Assembly (NCBI GenBank): GCA_963817485.1 | Contig: CAWFOR010000005.1 | Span: 1 to 64,000 of the forward strand | Direction of reading: 5' to 3' | Origin: Hyphomicrobium_A sp963817485 | GTDB lineage: Bacteria; Pseudomonadota; Alphaproteobacteria; Rhizobiales; Hyphomicrobiaceae | Length of the DNA: 64,000 nucleotides | Shown here: positions 19,099 to 27,221 of the stretch, piece after piece | Layout: each line of letters begins with the position of its first letter | How positions within the stretch are numbered: position 1 is the first letter of the stretch | Notes under the pieces: model-generated | Told to the model about the DNA's origin: nothing | The model's input: the letters and a program-made list of their open reading frames with translations, nothing else | Databases searched by the model: none | Translations under genes and position numbers: made by a program

Positions 19099-21078
19099 TC
19101 AGGGCCGCGTCGGCGGCGTGCTGGCAAATGAATTGGCAAGCTCACGCATCATCGCCCGCACATCGGGGTGCTCGTCGGGCTCCCAGCCGGAGAGCATATC
19201 CTTCAAGTCCTGCTCACGCCGTTGCAATAATCGGTGATAGTCGCTGCGGCCCTTCTCGCTCAGATCGAAGTCTCCGCCAGAGGCTTCGATCAGCATCCCG
19301 GCCGCGACGAGCTGTGCGAGCAGCCGCTCGCACAGCGACTCCCCGACGCGCAGGCGCTGATCGAGCTCGGACTTGGTGGTCGGGCCGTTCATTTCGCCGA
19401 TGCGGGCCAGCAGCCAGAGCTGGTCGGGCTCCAGCGGGATGCCCATGCGCGTCGCGGTGCGCGTGTAGACCTGCCAGCGGTTCTCGCGCGCTGTCATCCG
19501 CGTGACGATACGTTCAAGCTCCTCCAGCGACGTCGCATCGCGCGGCGCCTCGAAGGCGTCGCCTATGGGCTGTGGAGCAATGCTCGTGCGCAGCGGCACC
19601 TCCTCAATCGCAAGCGAGAGCAAGAAGGAGATAAAGGCAAGCAGCGCCGCCGTCTTGAACACCGGATGCAGCGCGTCGACGAACAGGGCGAGATAGGTCG
19701 AGCGCAACGGCTCGGTGAGCGCCGCAATTGCTGCCGGATCCTTCAGCGTGAAGGGAACATTGGGCATCGCTTGAGCGATATTGGCTTCGAGGGCGAACGC
19801 GAAGATGCCGCCGAACAGCGCGGCCCCGACCGCACCACCGATCGAGCGGAACAGCGTCGTCCCCGAGGTCGCAACGCCAAGCAGCTCGTAGCTGACGGCG
19901 TTCTGCACGGCCATGACGAGGATCTGCATGACCATGCCGAGCCCCAGCCCGAGCAGCAGCATGTAGCCGGACGCGGTCAGCGCCGGCGTCGCCACTTCGA
20001 GGCGCGACAGCAGAAACAGCGCGATCGTCATCAGCGCGGTGCCGCAGATAGGGAACATGCGGTAGCGGCCGATGCGGCTGATGATCTGGCCGCTGACAAT
20101 GGAGCTGACGAAGACGCCGAGCATCATGGGCGTGAGATGCAGTCCGGCCCTCGTGGGGTCGAGCCCTTTGACGACCTGCAGATAGACGGGGAGCAGCGTG
20201 ATCGAGCCGAACAGCGCCATGCCGACGATGAAGCCGATCGAGCTCGCGATCGCGAAGGCCCTGTTGCGGAAGAGCGAAAGCGGCAGCAGGGGATCGGGCA
20301 CGACCGTTTCGACGTAGAGGAAGCCCGCGAGCGCCAGCACGCCCAAGAGCGAGATCGCGAACATGCTGACGGGAGCCTGGGCCAGAAGCGTGCTGCCGAG
20401 GCTTGAAAGCAGGATCACGCAGGTGAGCGCGACCGCAAGCAGCGCAGCGCCGGCGTAGTCGATGCCGACGACAGCCGGGCGCTTGTGCGGCTTGAAGGTC
20501 GCATTGATGACGGCCAGCGCCAACAAGCCGAGCGGCACGTTGATGTAGAAGATCCAGCGCCACGACAGGTGATCGACGATGAAGCCGCCGACCAGCGGGC
20601 CGATCACGGTCGAGATGCCGAATACGCCGCCGAAGAAGCCCTGGTAGCGGCCACGCTCGCGCGGGGGCACGATGTCGCCGACGACGGCAATCGCGGTGAC
20701 GATGAGCCCGCCGCCGCCGAGCCCCTGCACGATGCGGAACGCGATCAGCTCCGGCAAATTCTGCGCTAGCCCGCACAACGCCGAGCCGATGAGAAAGATC
20801 ACGATCGCGGTTTGCAGCACGATGCGCCGGCCGAAGACATCGCCGAGCTTGCCGTAGAGCGGCACCACGATGGTGGTCGCCAAAAGGTAGGCGGTCACGA
20901 TCCAGGAGAGATGCGTCAGGCCGCCGATCTCACCGACGATGGTCGGCAGCGCGGTGGAGACGATCGTCTGGTCGAGGGAGGCAAGCAGCAGAACGAGAAC
21001 GAGCGCGGAAAAGATCGCCGAGCGCTCCCGCGGGCTCACCTCGTCGGCACCACGGCCAGCCGGTGTTTCGCGTTGCAT
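19099..21078 (-). CDS. MFS drug exporter of the DHA2 (14-TMS) type with C-terminal winged-helix-like domain
   Basis: A 659-residue protein. Residues 1-510 form a 14-helix DHA2/EmrB-like proton antiporter: motif A GKLGDVFGRRIVLQ, motif C GFFGGVFGISTVIGPLVGGF, and the helix-1 DQTIVSTALPTI. Residues about 540-655 are soluble and look like a MarR-type winged helix (QLWLLARIGEMNGPTTKSE, RVGESLCERLLAQLVAAGM, LSEKGRSDYHRLLQRRE). Such tails are seen on some DHA2 proteins and may sense substrate or gate transport. The ATG at 21078 (MQRETPA) is chosen over 21141. The next gene on the strand starts 82 bp further, probably a separate unit. Confidence 0.85.
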   Translation of the reverse strand: MQRETPAGRGADEVSPRERSAIFSALVLVLLLASLDQTIVSTALPTIVGEIGGLTHLSWIVTAYLLATTIVVPLYGKLGDVFGRRIVLQTAIVIFLIGSALCGLAQNLPELIAFRIVQGLGGGGLIVTAIAVVGDIVPPRERGRYQGFFGGVFGISTVIGPLVGGFIVDHLSWRWIFYINVPLGLLALAVINATFKPHKRPAVVGIDYAGAALLAVALTCVILLSSLGSTLLAQAPVSMFAISLLGVLALAGFLYVETVVPDPLLPLSLFRNRAFAIASSIGFIVGMALFGSITLLPVYLQVVKGLDPTRAGLHLTPMMLGVFVSSIVSGQIISRIGRYRMFPICGTALMTIALFLLSRLEVATPALTASGYMLLLGLGLGMVMQILVMAVQNAVSYELLGVATSGTTLFRSIGGAVGAALFGGIFAFALEANIAQAMPNVPFTLKDPAAIAALTEPLRSTYLALFVDALHPVFKTAALLAFISFLLSLAIEEVPLRTSIAPQPIGDAFEAPRDATSLEELERIVTRMTARENRWQVYTRTATRMGIPLEPDQLWLLARIGEMNGPTTKSELDQRLRVGESLCERLLAQLVAAGMLIEASGGDFDLSEKGRSDYHRLLQRREQDLKDMLSGWEPDEHPDVRAMMRELANSFASTPPTRP

Positions 21079-21268
21079 GTGGGTTGAAAGTCTTGTCCCA
21101 GGCGGAAGGTTGCGGCCGGTTGGGCACGATCCTCCAGCCATCGGGGGATAACGCGGATCGTCTCGCCGATCCGTCGGCTCGGGCGCGTTTACCAGGGTGC
21201 GGCGGGAAGGGCAATTATTGTAGGCGACCGCACGGGGCGGCGGCCATCAAGCGGCATTGAACGCAGAC

Positions 21269-21320
21269 AAAAAATGGGAAGGCCGCGCAGCCCGGTATCG
21301 CTACCAGATCCACGCGGCCT
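21269..21320 (-). terminator. Rho-independent terminator
   Basis: AGGCCGCG (on the minus strand, 21320-21313) pairs with CGCGGCCT (21287-21280) around a 25-nt loop, followed by a run of six T on the minus strand (21274-21269). It lies about 50 bp after the stop of the gene at 21372-21656. Confidence 0.6.
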
Positions 21321-21371
21321 CGTGATTGCGCAAAACAACCCAAACGGGGAGACCCTTGTGAGGCCGCCTGC

Positions 21372-21656
21372 TCAGTGAGGGATGTCCTTCTTCTCCAAGT
21401 CCGGGATCGAGTCGCCGCCCTTCATGGAACGCTCGGGAACGTTCGGGCCGGGCGAGTTGCCGAGCTGCATGCGCTCCTGCGTGACGATCGACTTGTCGGG
21501 GCCCTGCGACGCGCCGGGATCAACATCCGGAGCCGCGGAATTGCCGAGCTGCTCCTGCTCTTCCTTGACGATCGACTCGGCGTTAGCCGACGTGGCGGCG
21601 AAAAGCGCGAGAGCGCTCGTGGCCGCGAGAACTGCGATGATCTTGTTCGACACCAT
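21372..21656 (-). CDS. Small exported protein with duplicated QLGNS motif
   Basis: A 94-residue protein with a Sec signal peptide (hydrophobic IIAVLAATSALALFAATSANA). The mature part is polar, low in hydrophobics and probably disordered, with two repeat units: EEQEQLGNSAAPDVDPG and TQERMQLGNSPGPNVPE. No family is recognised. A ribosome binding site GGAGGTGACA precedes the ATG, and a terminator follows the stop, so it looks like a well expressed single gene. Confidence 0.7.
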   Translation of the reverse strand: MVSNKIIAVLAATSALALFAATSANAESIVKEEQEQLGNSAAPDVDPGASQGPDKSIVTQERMQLGNSPGPNVPERSMKGGDSIPDLEKKDIPH

Positions 21657-22023
21657 GTTTTGTCACCTCCACAAATTTCAAATTGTCACGATCCGACCTT
21701 CGATCACTTGAGGGACAAGCTCTTCCGAAGGCGCCACCGTCCGACCCGTGGAGTTACGCAAAAAAACCCTAAGGTTCCGCTCGCCGAAAGCCGACAATTG
21801 CAACAGTGGTGCGTGCACGCACAACGCGCGTTTCGCCCGGACAACTCGGGGGTGCGGCTATTGTTTGCAGGGCTGCCCGGCCGCCAGATCATCGGCGCGT
21901 TATGGTTTCCCAAGTTAACCTCAGCGCCTATATGATGGCGGGGCGGCGCGAACTCGTGGGACATGCCAGCCCCCAAAGAAAAGCAGGCCTTAGCCATTGA
22001 AAGCAAAGCGTAAAGAACCGCCC
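21657..22023. other. Divergent intergenic stretch upstream of folE
   Basis: About 370 bp between the small exported protein (minus) and folE (plus). It must hold both promoters. No riboswitch, operator or supported ORF was recognised. A minus-strand frame (21704-22006) looks like chance. Confidence 0.4.
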
Positions 22024-22599
22024 ATGGACCAAGTCGTTCGCCCCAGCCGCTCCGAGGTCGAAGCGGCCTTCCGCACCATCATCCGTTGGACCGGCGACAA
22101 TCCCGACCGCGATGGATTGATCGAGACGCCGCAGCGCATGGCGCGCGCCTACGAGGAATACTTCAAAGGCTACGCCGAGGACCCCGAAGCGATCCTGTCT
22201 AAGACCTTCGAGGAGACCGAGGGCTACGATGAGATGATCGTTTTGCGCGGCATTCGTTTCGAGAGCCATTGCGAGCATCACATGGCCCCGATCATCGGGC
22301 GCGCGTGGATCGCCTACATCCCCAACGGCCGCGTGGTCGGCATCTCCAAGCTCGCGCGCATCGTCGAAGCGTACGCCAAGCGCCTGCAGATCCAGGAGAA
22401 GATGACGGCGCAGATCGCCAACGCGATCGACACGGTGCTGCGGCCGCAGGGTGTCGGTGTCGTGCTCAAGGCCGAGCATTTCTGCATGACGGCGCGCGGT
22501 ATCATGAAGCCCGGCACCGACCTCGTCACGAGCCGCATGCTGGGTGTGTTCCGCGACAGCGCGATCACGCGGCAGGAGTTCATGTCGATCGTCGACTAA
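22024..22599 (+). CDS. folE: GTP cyclohydrolase I
   Basis: Converts GTP to 7,8-dihydroneopterin triphosphate, the first step of folate synthesis. 191 residues from the ATG at 22024; a TTG at 21997 would add nine. The zinc ligands and active site are clear: FESHCEHHMAPI, GRVVGISKLARIVEAYAKR, LQIQEKMTAQIA, and the second Cys/His segment KAEHFCMTARGI. The enzyme acts as a cytosolic decamer. Its stop overlaps the end of the convergent truA by 4 bp. Confidence 0.95.
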   Translation: MDQVVRPSRSEVEAAFRTIIRWTGDNPDRDGLIETPQRMARAYEEYFKGYAEDPEAILSKTFEETEGYDEMIVLRGIRFESHCEHHMAPIIGRAWIAYIPNGRVVGISKLARIVEAYAKRLQIQEKMTAQIANAIDTVLRPQGVGVVLKAEHFCMTARGIMKPGTDLVTSRMLGVFRDSAITRQEFMSIVD

Positions 22600-23378
22600 T
22601 CGTCATCCTCAGCGCTCTCGTCGGCGCCCGCTGCCGGGGCGCCGTAATCGACACGGACGAGATAGAGACCCGAGGCCGTCGCCACCGGCCCGCATGCCGC
22701 GCGGTCGCGGGCTTCGAGCGCCGCCTCGAGATCTGACGCGCGCCATTTTCCCTCGCCGACAAGCTTCAGGCTGCCGACCATGGACCGCACCTGGTTGTGC
22801 AGGAACGAGCGCGCGGAAGCCTCGACGACGATCTCATCACCGCTCCGGCGGACATCGAGCCGGTCGAGCGTCCGCAAGGGCGAGTTCGCCTGGCACTGCG
22901 CGGCGCGAAAGGTCGTGAAATCGTGCCGGCCGAGAAGCGCGGGTGCGGCCGTCGCCATCGCCTCGGCGTCAAGCGCGACCGGCACCCACCAGACACGATT
23001 GTAGTCGAGCGCGGGCGGCGCGCGCCGCGACAGGATGCGGTAGCGGTAGTGGCGCGCCGTGGCGCTGTAGCGCGCGTCGAAGGTGTCGTCTGCGCCCGCG
23101 CAGTCGAGCACCACCACCGGCACCGGCTTCAGATAGAAGTTGACCGCTTCGCGCACCCGGAACGGCTCCCAAGCCTTCGCCAGATCGAAATGCGCAACCT
23201 GGCCGAGCGCGTGCACACCCGCATCGGTGCGCCCAGCGCCGCGGACGCTCGCCGCCTCTCCGCAGAACTGAAACAGAGCGGCCTCGAGGGCACCCTGCAC
23301 CGAGGCGCCCTGCGCCTGACGCTGCCAGCCGAGAAACGGCGTGCCGTCGTATTCGACGAGGATGCGGTAGCGGGGCAT
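22596..23378 (-). CDS. truA: tRNA pseudouridine(38-40) synthase TruA
   Basis: Isomerises uridines 38, 39 and 40 in the anticodon arm of tRNAs. 260 residues. Asp52 in GAGRTDAGVHALGQVAHF is the catalytic aspartate; RYSATARHYRYRI and FLHNQVRSMVG are the other conserved boxes. The C-terminal tail is Asp/Glu-rich (ADESAEDDD). It is third in the gene order def-fmt-truA, with a small exported-protein gene in the gap before it. Confidence 0.95.
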   Translation of the reverse strand: MPRYRILVEYDGTPFLGWQRQAQGASVQGALEAALFQFCGEAASVRGAGRTDAGVHALGQVAHFDLAKAWEPFRVREAVNFYLKPVPVVVLDCAGADDTFDARYSATARHYRYRILSRRAPPALDYNRVWWVPVALDAEAMATAAPALLGRHDFTTFRAAQCQANSPLRTLDRLDVRRSGDEIVVEASARSFLHNQVRSMVGSLKLVGEGKWRASDLEAALEARDRAACGPVATASGLYLVRVDYGAPAAGADESAEDDD

Positions 23379-23473
23379 GAAGGCTCGGGAGGCTCAGGAC
23401 GCGCAACGCGGAGGATTGCCGCTCATCCCTAGCCGCGCTGACCCGGGGCCTCAACCTTCATCGCCGCTAGGCC

Positions 23474-23713
23474 TCAGCGGGTCGGGTAGGCGGGGTTGTC
23501 GACGTTCAACACCAGCGGGGCCCTGTCCGGGTTGACGATCAGGTGCTGGGTCGGCGGCACCGGGCGATAGACGCGGACCCCGTGCTCGACTGTGACCGTG
23601 GCGCCATAGATGGGGCGGCTCTCGATGCGCGTGGTCTGCGCGGTCTGCGCTTCTGCGGAGCCCATGAGCGCAACAGCGACAAGCCCGAGGGGCAGAAGTC
23701 CGAGAACACGCAT
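23474..23713 (-). CDS. Small exported protein of unknown function
   Basis: 79 residues from the ATG at 23713, with a signal peptide (LGLLPLGLVAVALMGSAEAQ) and a short beta-rich mature part containing IYGATVTVEHGVRVYRP and LVLNVDNPAYPTR. No family recognised. GGAGTGGT 8 nt upstream supports this start; the frame itself is open to 23827. It lies between truA and fmt on the same strand. Confidence 0.65.
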   Translation of the reverse strand: MRVLGLLPLGLVAVALMGSAEAQTAQTTRIESRPIYGATVTVEHGVRVYRPVPPTQHLIVNPDRAPLVLNVDNPAYPTR

Positions 23714-23807
23714 AGCACCACTCCATTCACGCAAAGCCATCGTAAACAATAGCTTAGCGTGGTTGCATGCGCAGGTCCAATGATCGCTGGCGCCTTGGCT
23801 GGCCGGC

Positions 23808-24743
23808 TCAGGGCCCGAGGACCGCACCCCGGGCTAGGGGAAATCCGCGCAGGAACTCCGCGGCTCCCATCGGCCTCTTGCCGGCGCGCTGCAACTCCAA
23901 AAGGCGGACTGCACCGGATCCACACGCGACGGTGAGCGCATCGTCGAGCACCTCGCCGGGGACCCCACCCCCATCGGCAAGGCCCGCGCGGAGCACCTTG
24001 ACCCGCTCGACCTTCCCTGCGGCCGTTGCCTCAAACCAGGCGCCCGGAAACGGCGACAGCCCACGGATGAGGTTGTGAACCTCGCGCGCGGGCCGCGCGA
24101 AGTCGATGCGCGCCTCGGCCTTGTCGATCTTCGCCGCGTAGGTCGCGCCTTCACCCGGCTGCGGCGTGCACTCGAGCAGCCCGCGCTCCAAGCCGCCAAG
24201 CGCGCGCACCATGAGGCTCGCGCCACGTCGCGCCAGCTCGTCGTGCAGCTCGCCCGCCGTCGCCTCGGGGCCTATGGCGACGGGCTCGGCCAAGCACACC
24301 GGGCCGGTATCAAGGCCTTCCTCCATGCGCATCACCATAACGGCGGTCTCGGCGTCGCCGGCCATGATGGCCCGCTGGATGGGCGCCGCTCCGCGCCAGC
24401 GCGGCAACACGGAGGCGTGCAGGTTGAAGCAGCCGAGGCGCGGCGCAGCGAGGACCGGCCGAGGCAGCAGCAGCCCGTAGGCGACGACGACCGCGGCATC
24501 CGCATTGAGAGAGGCAAATTCCCGCTGCTCGGGCTCGCGCTTGAGGCTCGTGGGCGACTTCACCGGGATGCCGGCGTTCGCGGCGAACCGCGCAACCGGC
24601 GACAGCCGCTCCGCCATGCCCCGCCCCGCCGGCCGCGAGGGCTGCGTGTAGGCCGCCACGACCGCGTGCCCGGCGCCCAGGACCTCGGCCAATGTCGGCA
24701 CGGAAAAGTCGGGCGTACCCATGAAGACAATGCGCAGCGTCAT
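23808..24743 (-). CDS. fmt: Methionyl-tRNA formyltransferase
   Basis: Formylates initiator Met-tRNA with 10-formyl-tetrahydrofolate. 311 residues, normal length. The N-terminal Rossmann-like domain begins LRIVFMGTPDFSVPTL; the formyl-transfer site includes HASVLPRWRGAAPIQRAI and MRMEEGLDTG. The C-terminal OB-fold includes the tRNA-binding FNLIRGLSPFPGAW-like stretch (here LIRGLSPFPGAWFE). It follows def by 36 bp in the classic def-fmt pair. Confidence 0.95.
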   Translation of the reverse strand: MTLRIVFMGTPDFSVPTLAEVLGAGHAVVAAYTQPSRPAGRGMAERLSPVARFAANAGIPVKSPTSLKREPEQREFASLNADAAVVVAYGLLLPRPVLAAPRLGCFNLHASVLPRWRGAAPIQRAIMAGDAETAVMVMRMEEGLDTGPVCLAEPVAIGPEATAGELHDELARRGASLMVRALGGLERGLLECTPQPGEGATYAAKIDKAEARIDFARPAREVHNLIRGLSPFPGAWFEATAAGKVERVKVLRAGLADGGGVPGEVLDDALTVACGSGAVRLLELQRAGKRPMGAAEFLRGFPLARGAVLGP

Positions 24744-24779
24744 TGGCAGGGCATCCGCTTACGGGGTTGGTGCAGGGCG

Positions 24780-25298
24780 TCAGAGCGCTTCCGTGGCGCG
24801 CGCCTGCTTCTTGAACTTGCGCACCACCATGTCGCGCTTCAGCGAGGATAGGAAGTCGATGATCAGCTTGCCGTCGAGGTGGTTGATCTCGTGCTGGATC
24901 GCGGTCGCAAGCAGGCCGCTCGCCTCGAGCTCCTGGCGGTCGCCGGCCCGATCCGTGTAGCGCACGGTCAGCAGCGCGGGCCGCTCGATCTCGACGCGCA
25001 CGTCGGGGATCGACAAGCAGCCCTCCTCGTGCAGTCGCATCTCGGCGCCGAGCGACACGATCTCGGGGTTGACCAGGCAGAGGGGCTGGGGCGCCTCCTC
25101 GTCCTCAGCCACATCGATCACGAGAAGCCGCCGTGGCACGCCAACCTGCACGGCGGCGAGCCCGATCCCCGGGGCCGCGTACATCGTCTCCAGCATATCG
25201 TCCATGAGGCGGCGCAAATCGTCGTCGACGCGCTCCACCGGCTCGGAGACCTTGCGCAGCAGCGGATCGGGAAGAGTGATGATCGGTCGGATCGCCAT
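24780..25298 (-). CDS. def: Peptide deformylase
   Basis: Removes the N-formyl group from nascent proteins. 172 residues. The three metal-site motifs are intact: GIGLAAVQVGV (45-54), EEGCLSI with metal ligand Cys94, and HEINHLDG with His136, catalytic Glu137 and His140. It is the first gene of def-fmt-truA. Confidence 0.96.
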   Translation of the reverse strand: MAIRPIITLPDPLLRKVSEPVERVDDDLRRLMDDMLETMYAAPGIGLAAVQVGVPRRLLVIDVAEDEEAPQPLCLVNPEIVSLGAEMRLHEEGCLSIPDVRVEIERPALLTVRYTDRAGDRQELEASGLLATAIQHEINHLDGKLIIDFLSSLKRDMVVRKFKKQARATEAL

Positions 25299-25596
25299 GC
25301 TCGTGAGATAGGAAAGTACGCGATTGCGGTCAATTGCGCTGCTGATCTGAGCAACTCCCGCAGCCTAGACGGTTTCACCGGTTGGCGTCAGAACCGGCCG
25401 GGCTCAGATGTATAGGCGATTCTGCTGCCATGGCTCGGCCTGACCTTCAGCGATAGCTTTTCACAGGCCCCGGCGACGTTCCCGCGTTATCATGCTCCAG
25501 GCCGGCCTCCCCGGCCGACGCCGCTTGGAATACGACGGAGCAAGGAAAGAAGGATAGGCTTTGCCGGCTCATTCGCTTGCGAACTCGCGTGCTCCC

Positions 25597-26061
25597 ATGC
25601 ACCTGACGCGCTCATCCGTGATCCTCGGCTGGCAGGAGTGGATCGCCCTGCCCGACCTCGGTCTACCCGCGCTCAAGGCGAAAATCGACACCGGCGCCAA
25701 GACCTCCTCGCTCCATACGCACCTGATCGAGCCCTACGGTCCGGCCAAGCGCCCGATGGTGCGGTTCACCGTGCGCCCCAACCCAAGCCGCGAGGATCTG
25801 GAGGTCGACGCCTGCGCTGAGGTCATCGACCGGCGCGCGGTGACGAGCTCGAACGGCGAGCGCGAGCTGAGGTACGTCATCGCGACCCGCCTTCGCATGG
25901 GCGACCGGTCGTGGCCGATCGAGGTCACGCTCGCGAACCGGCAGAAGCTCACCTACCGCATGCTTCTTGGCCGTCAGGCTATTCGGAGCAACATGCTGAT
26001 CGATCCGGAGGCTTCTTTCCGCCAGCCCAAGCTCAGCTATACGCTTTATAGCCGCAGCTGA
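25597..26061 (+). CDS. RimK-associated retropepsin-like protease (putative ATP-dependent zinc protease family)
   Basis: About 154 residues from the ATG at 25597 (MHLTRSSVILGWQEW); a TTG at 25561 would add 12. The core is the retropepsin-like fold with the D-T-G motif in ALKAKIDTGAKTSSLH, followed by RRAVTSSNGERELRYVI and YRMLLGRQAI. Family members (PF05618) usually lie next to RimK-type ATP-grasp glutamate ligases and are thought to trim glutamate tails; no rimK is adjacent here. Single gene, plus strand, between def and a glycosyltransferase. Confidence 0.82.
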   Translation: MHLTRSSVILGWQEWIALPDLGLPALKAKIDTGAKTSSLHTHLIEPYGPAKRPMVRFTVRPNPSREDLEVDACAEVIDRRAVTSSNGERELRYVIATRLRMGDRSWPIEVTLANRQKLTYRMLLGRQAIRSNMLIDPEASFRQPKLSYTLYSRS

Positions 26062-26076
26062 GCCGCACGAGAAGGC

Positions 26077-27219
26077 TCAGGCGAGCGCGAGGGCAGTGAG
26101 CAGCGCCCGGTTGACCGTCTCGATGCCGCAAAACCGCTCGGCCTTCGCGCGGCTCGCCCGGGCCATTGATGGAATGAGATCCGGGCGCTTCAAGAAGCTC
26201 TCCATCGCGGCAGTGAGCGAGCGCGCCTCCCTCGGTTCAGCAAAGCAGCCGTTGACGCGGTCATCGACCGTTTCCCGGCACCCGGCGACATCGGTCGTGA
26301 CGATCGGCCGGCCGGCCGCCATGGCATCGAGCAGCGGCTGCGGCATGCCCTCGCCGTGCGAGGGATAGACGAAGACGTGCGACGTCGCGAACAGCGCGCG
26401 GGTGTCTTGCACCGGACCCAAGTATTCGACCGCGGGCGCGTAGGCCGTCACTTCGGCCGCCTGCATGCCGAGCGCGCCGTCGCCCGCAGAGCCTGCCAGC
26501 AGGAACCGGCAGTTGGGGGCGCGCTCGTGCAGCTCGCGGGCCGCCTCGCAGTATTCGACAACGCCCTTGCGTCGATCGAGCTCCGCGACCATCAGGAAGA
26601 CGAGCCCGTCATCGAGCGGCGGCAGCGGCAAAAGCCCATACATCGCCAGATCGACGCCCGCGCCCGGCACAACCGAGGCCGGGAGCGCGGACGGCAGCAT
26701 CCCGAGCCGTTTCAGAAGGCCGAGATCGTCGTGATTGAAGAAGATCGCCGCATCGGCCGCGCGCATGGCCTGGCTGTAGCGCCACGCCGGCATCTCGTCA
26801 GCCGCCAAAGGTCCCGTGAAGCGGTGCTCTGGCAAGGCATTGACGAGCAGGACCACGCGTTCCGCGCCGGCACCCTGCGCCGCGAGCGCGGCATAGATCA
26901 TCGGCTTTGCCCCGCAGCCGAATACGGTATGCGGCGCCCAGGCCGCGAGGATGCCTTTGAGCGTCCCGATAGCCTTCCAGTCAGCGAAGAGCTTGAGGCC
27001 GTTTTGCTGGCCCTCGAAGATGGCTCGCTCGGCGCCCATGCCGTCGAGAGCTCGGATGTCGGCTGCCGTAAATTCCGGCGCGACGACGAGAAGCTTGTGC
27101 CTGCGGCCAGCGATCTCGGAGAGGAGCGCCCGCCGCAGGAGCTGTAGCGGCTCGCCGGACGCGCAAACGACGGCGACTCGCCTGACGCCTTTCGCCGGTG
27201 CTGCTGCAGGCATCGCCAT
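26077..27219 (-). CDS. GT4-type glycosyltransferase
   Basis: A roughly 380-residue GT-B glycosyltransferase. The C-terminal half shows LVFLMVAELDRRKGVVEY, the donor site HVFVYPSHGEGMPQPLLDAMAAGRPIV and TTDVAGCRETV. The N-terminal acceptor domain begins RRVAVVCASGEPLQLL. It probably adds a sugar to a lipid-linked or surface polysaccharide. The preferred ATG at 27219 lies just past the dehydratase stop (27222), so the two genes are translationally coupled; the frame also opens at 27252 inside that gene. Confidence 0.85.
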   Translation of the reverse strand: MAMPAAAPAKGVRRVAVVCASGEPLQLLRRALLSEIAGRRHKLLVVAPEFTAADIRALDGMGAERAIFEGQQNGLKLFADWKAIGTLKGILAAWAPHTVFGCGAKPMIYAALAAQGAGAERVVLLVNALPEHRFTGPLAADEMPAWRYSQAMRAADAAIFFNHDDLGLLKRLGMLPSALPASVVPGAGVDLAMYGLLPLPPLDDGLVFLMVAELDRRKGVVEYCEAARELHERAPNCRFLLAGSAGDGALGMQAAEVTAYAPAVEYLGPVQDTRALFATSHVFVYPSHGEGMPQPLLDAMAAGRPIVTTDVAGCRETVDDRVNGCFAEPREARSLTAAMESFLKRPDLIPSMARASRAKAERFCGIETVNRALLTALALA

Positions 27220-27221
27220 GT

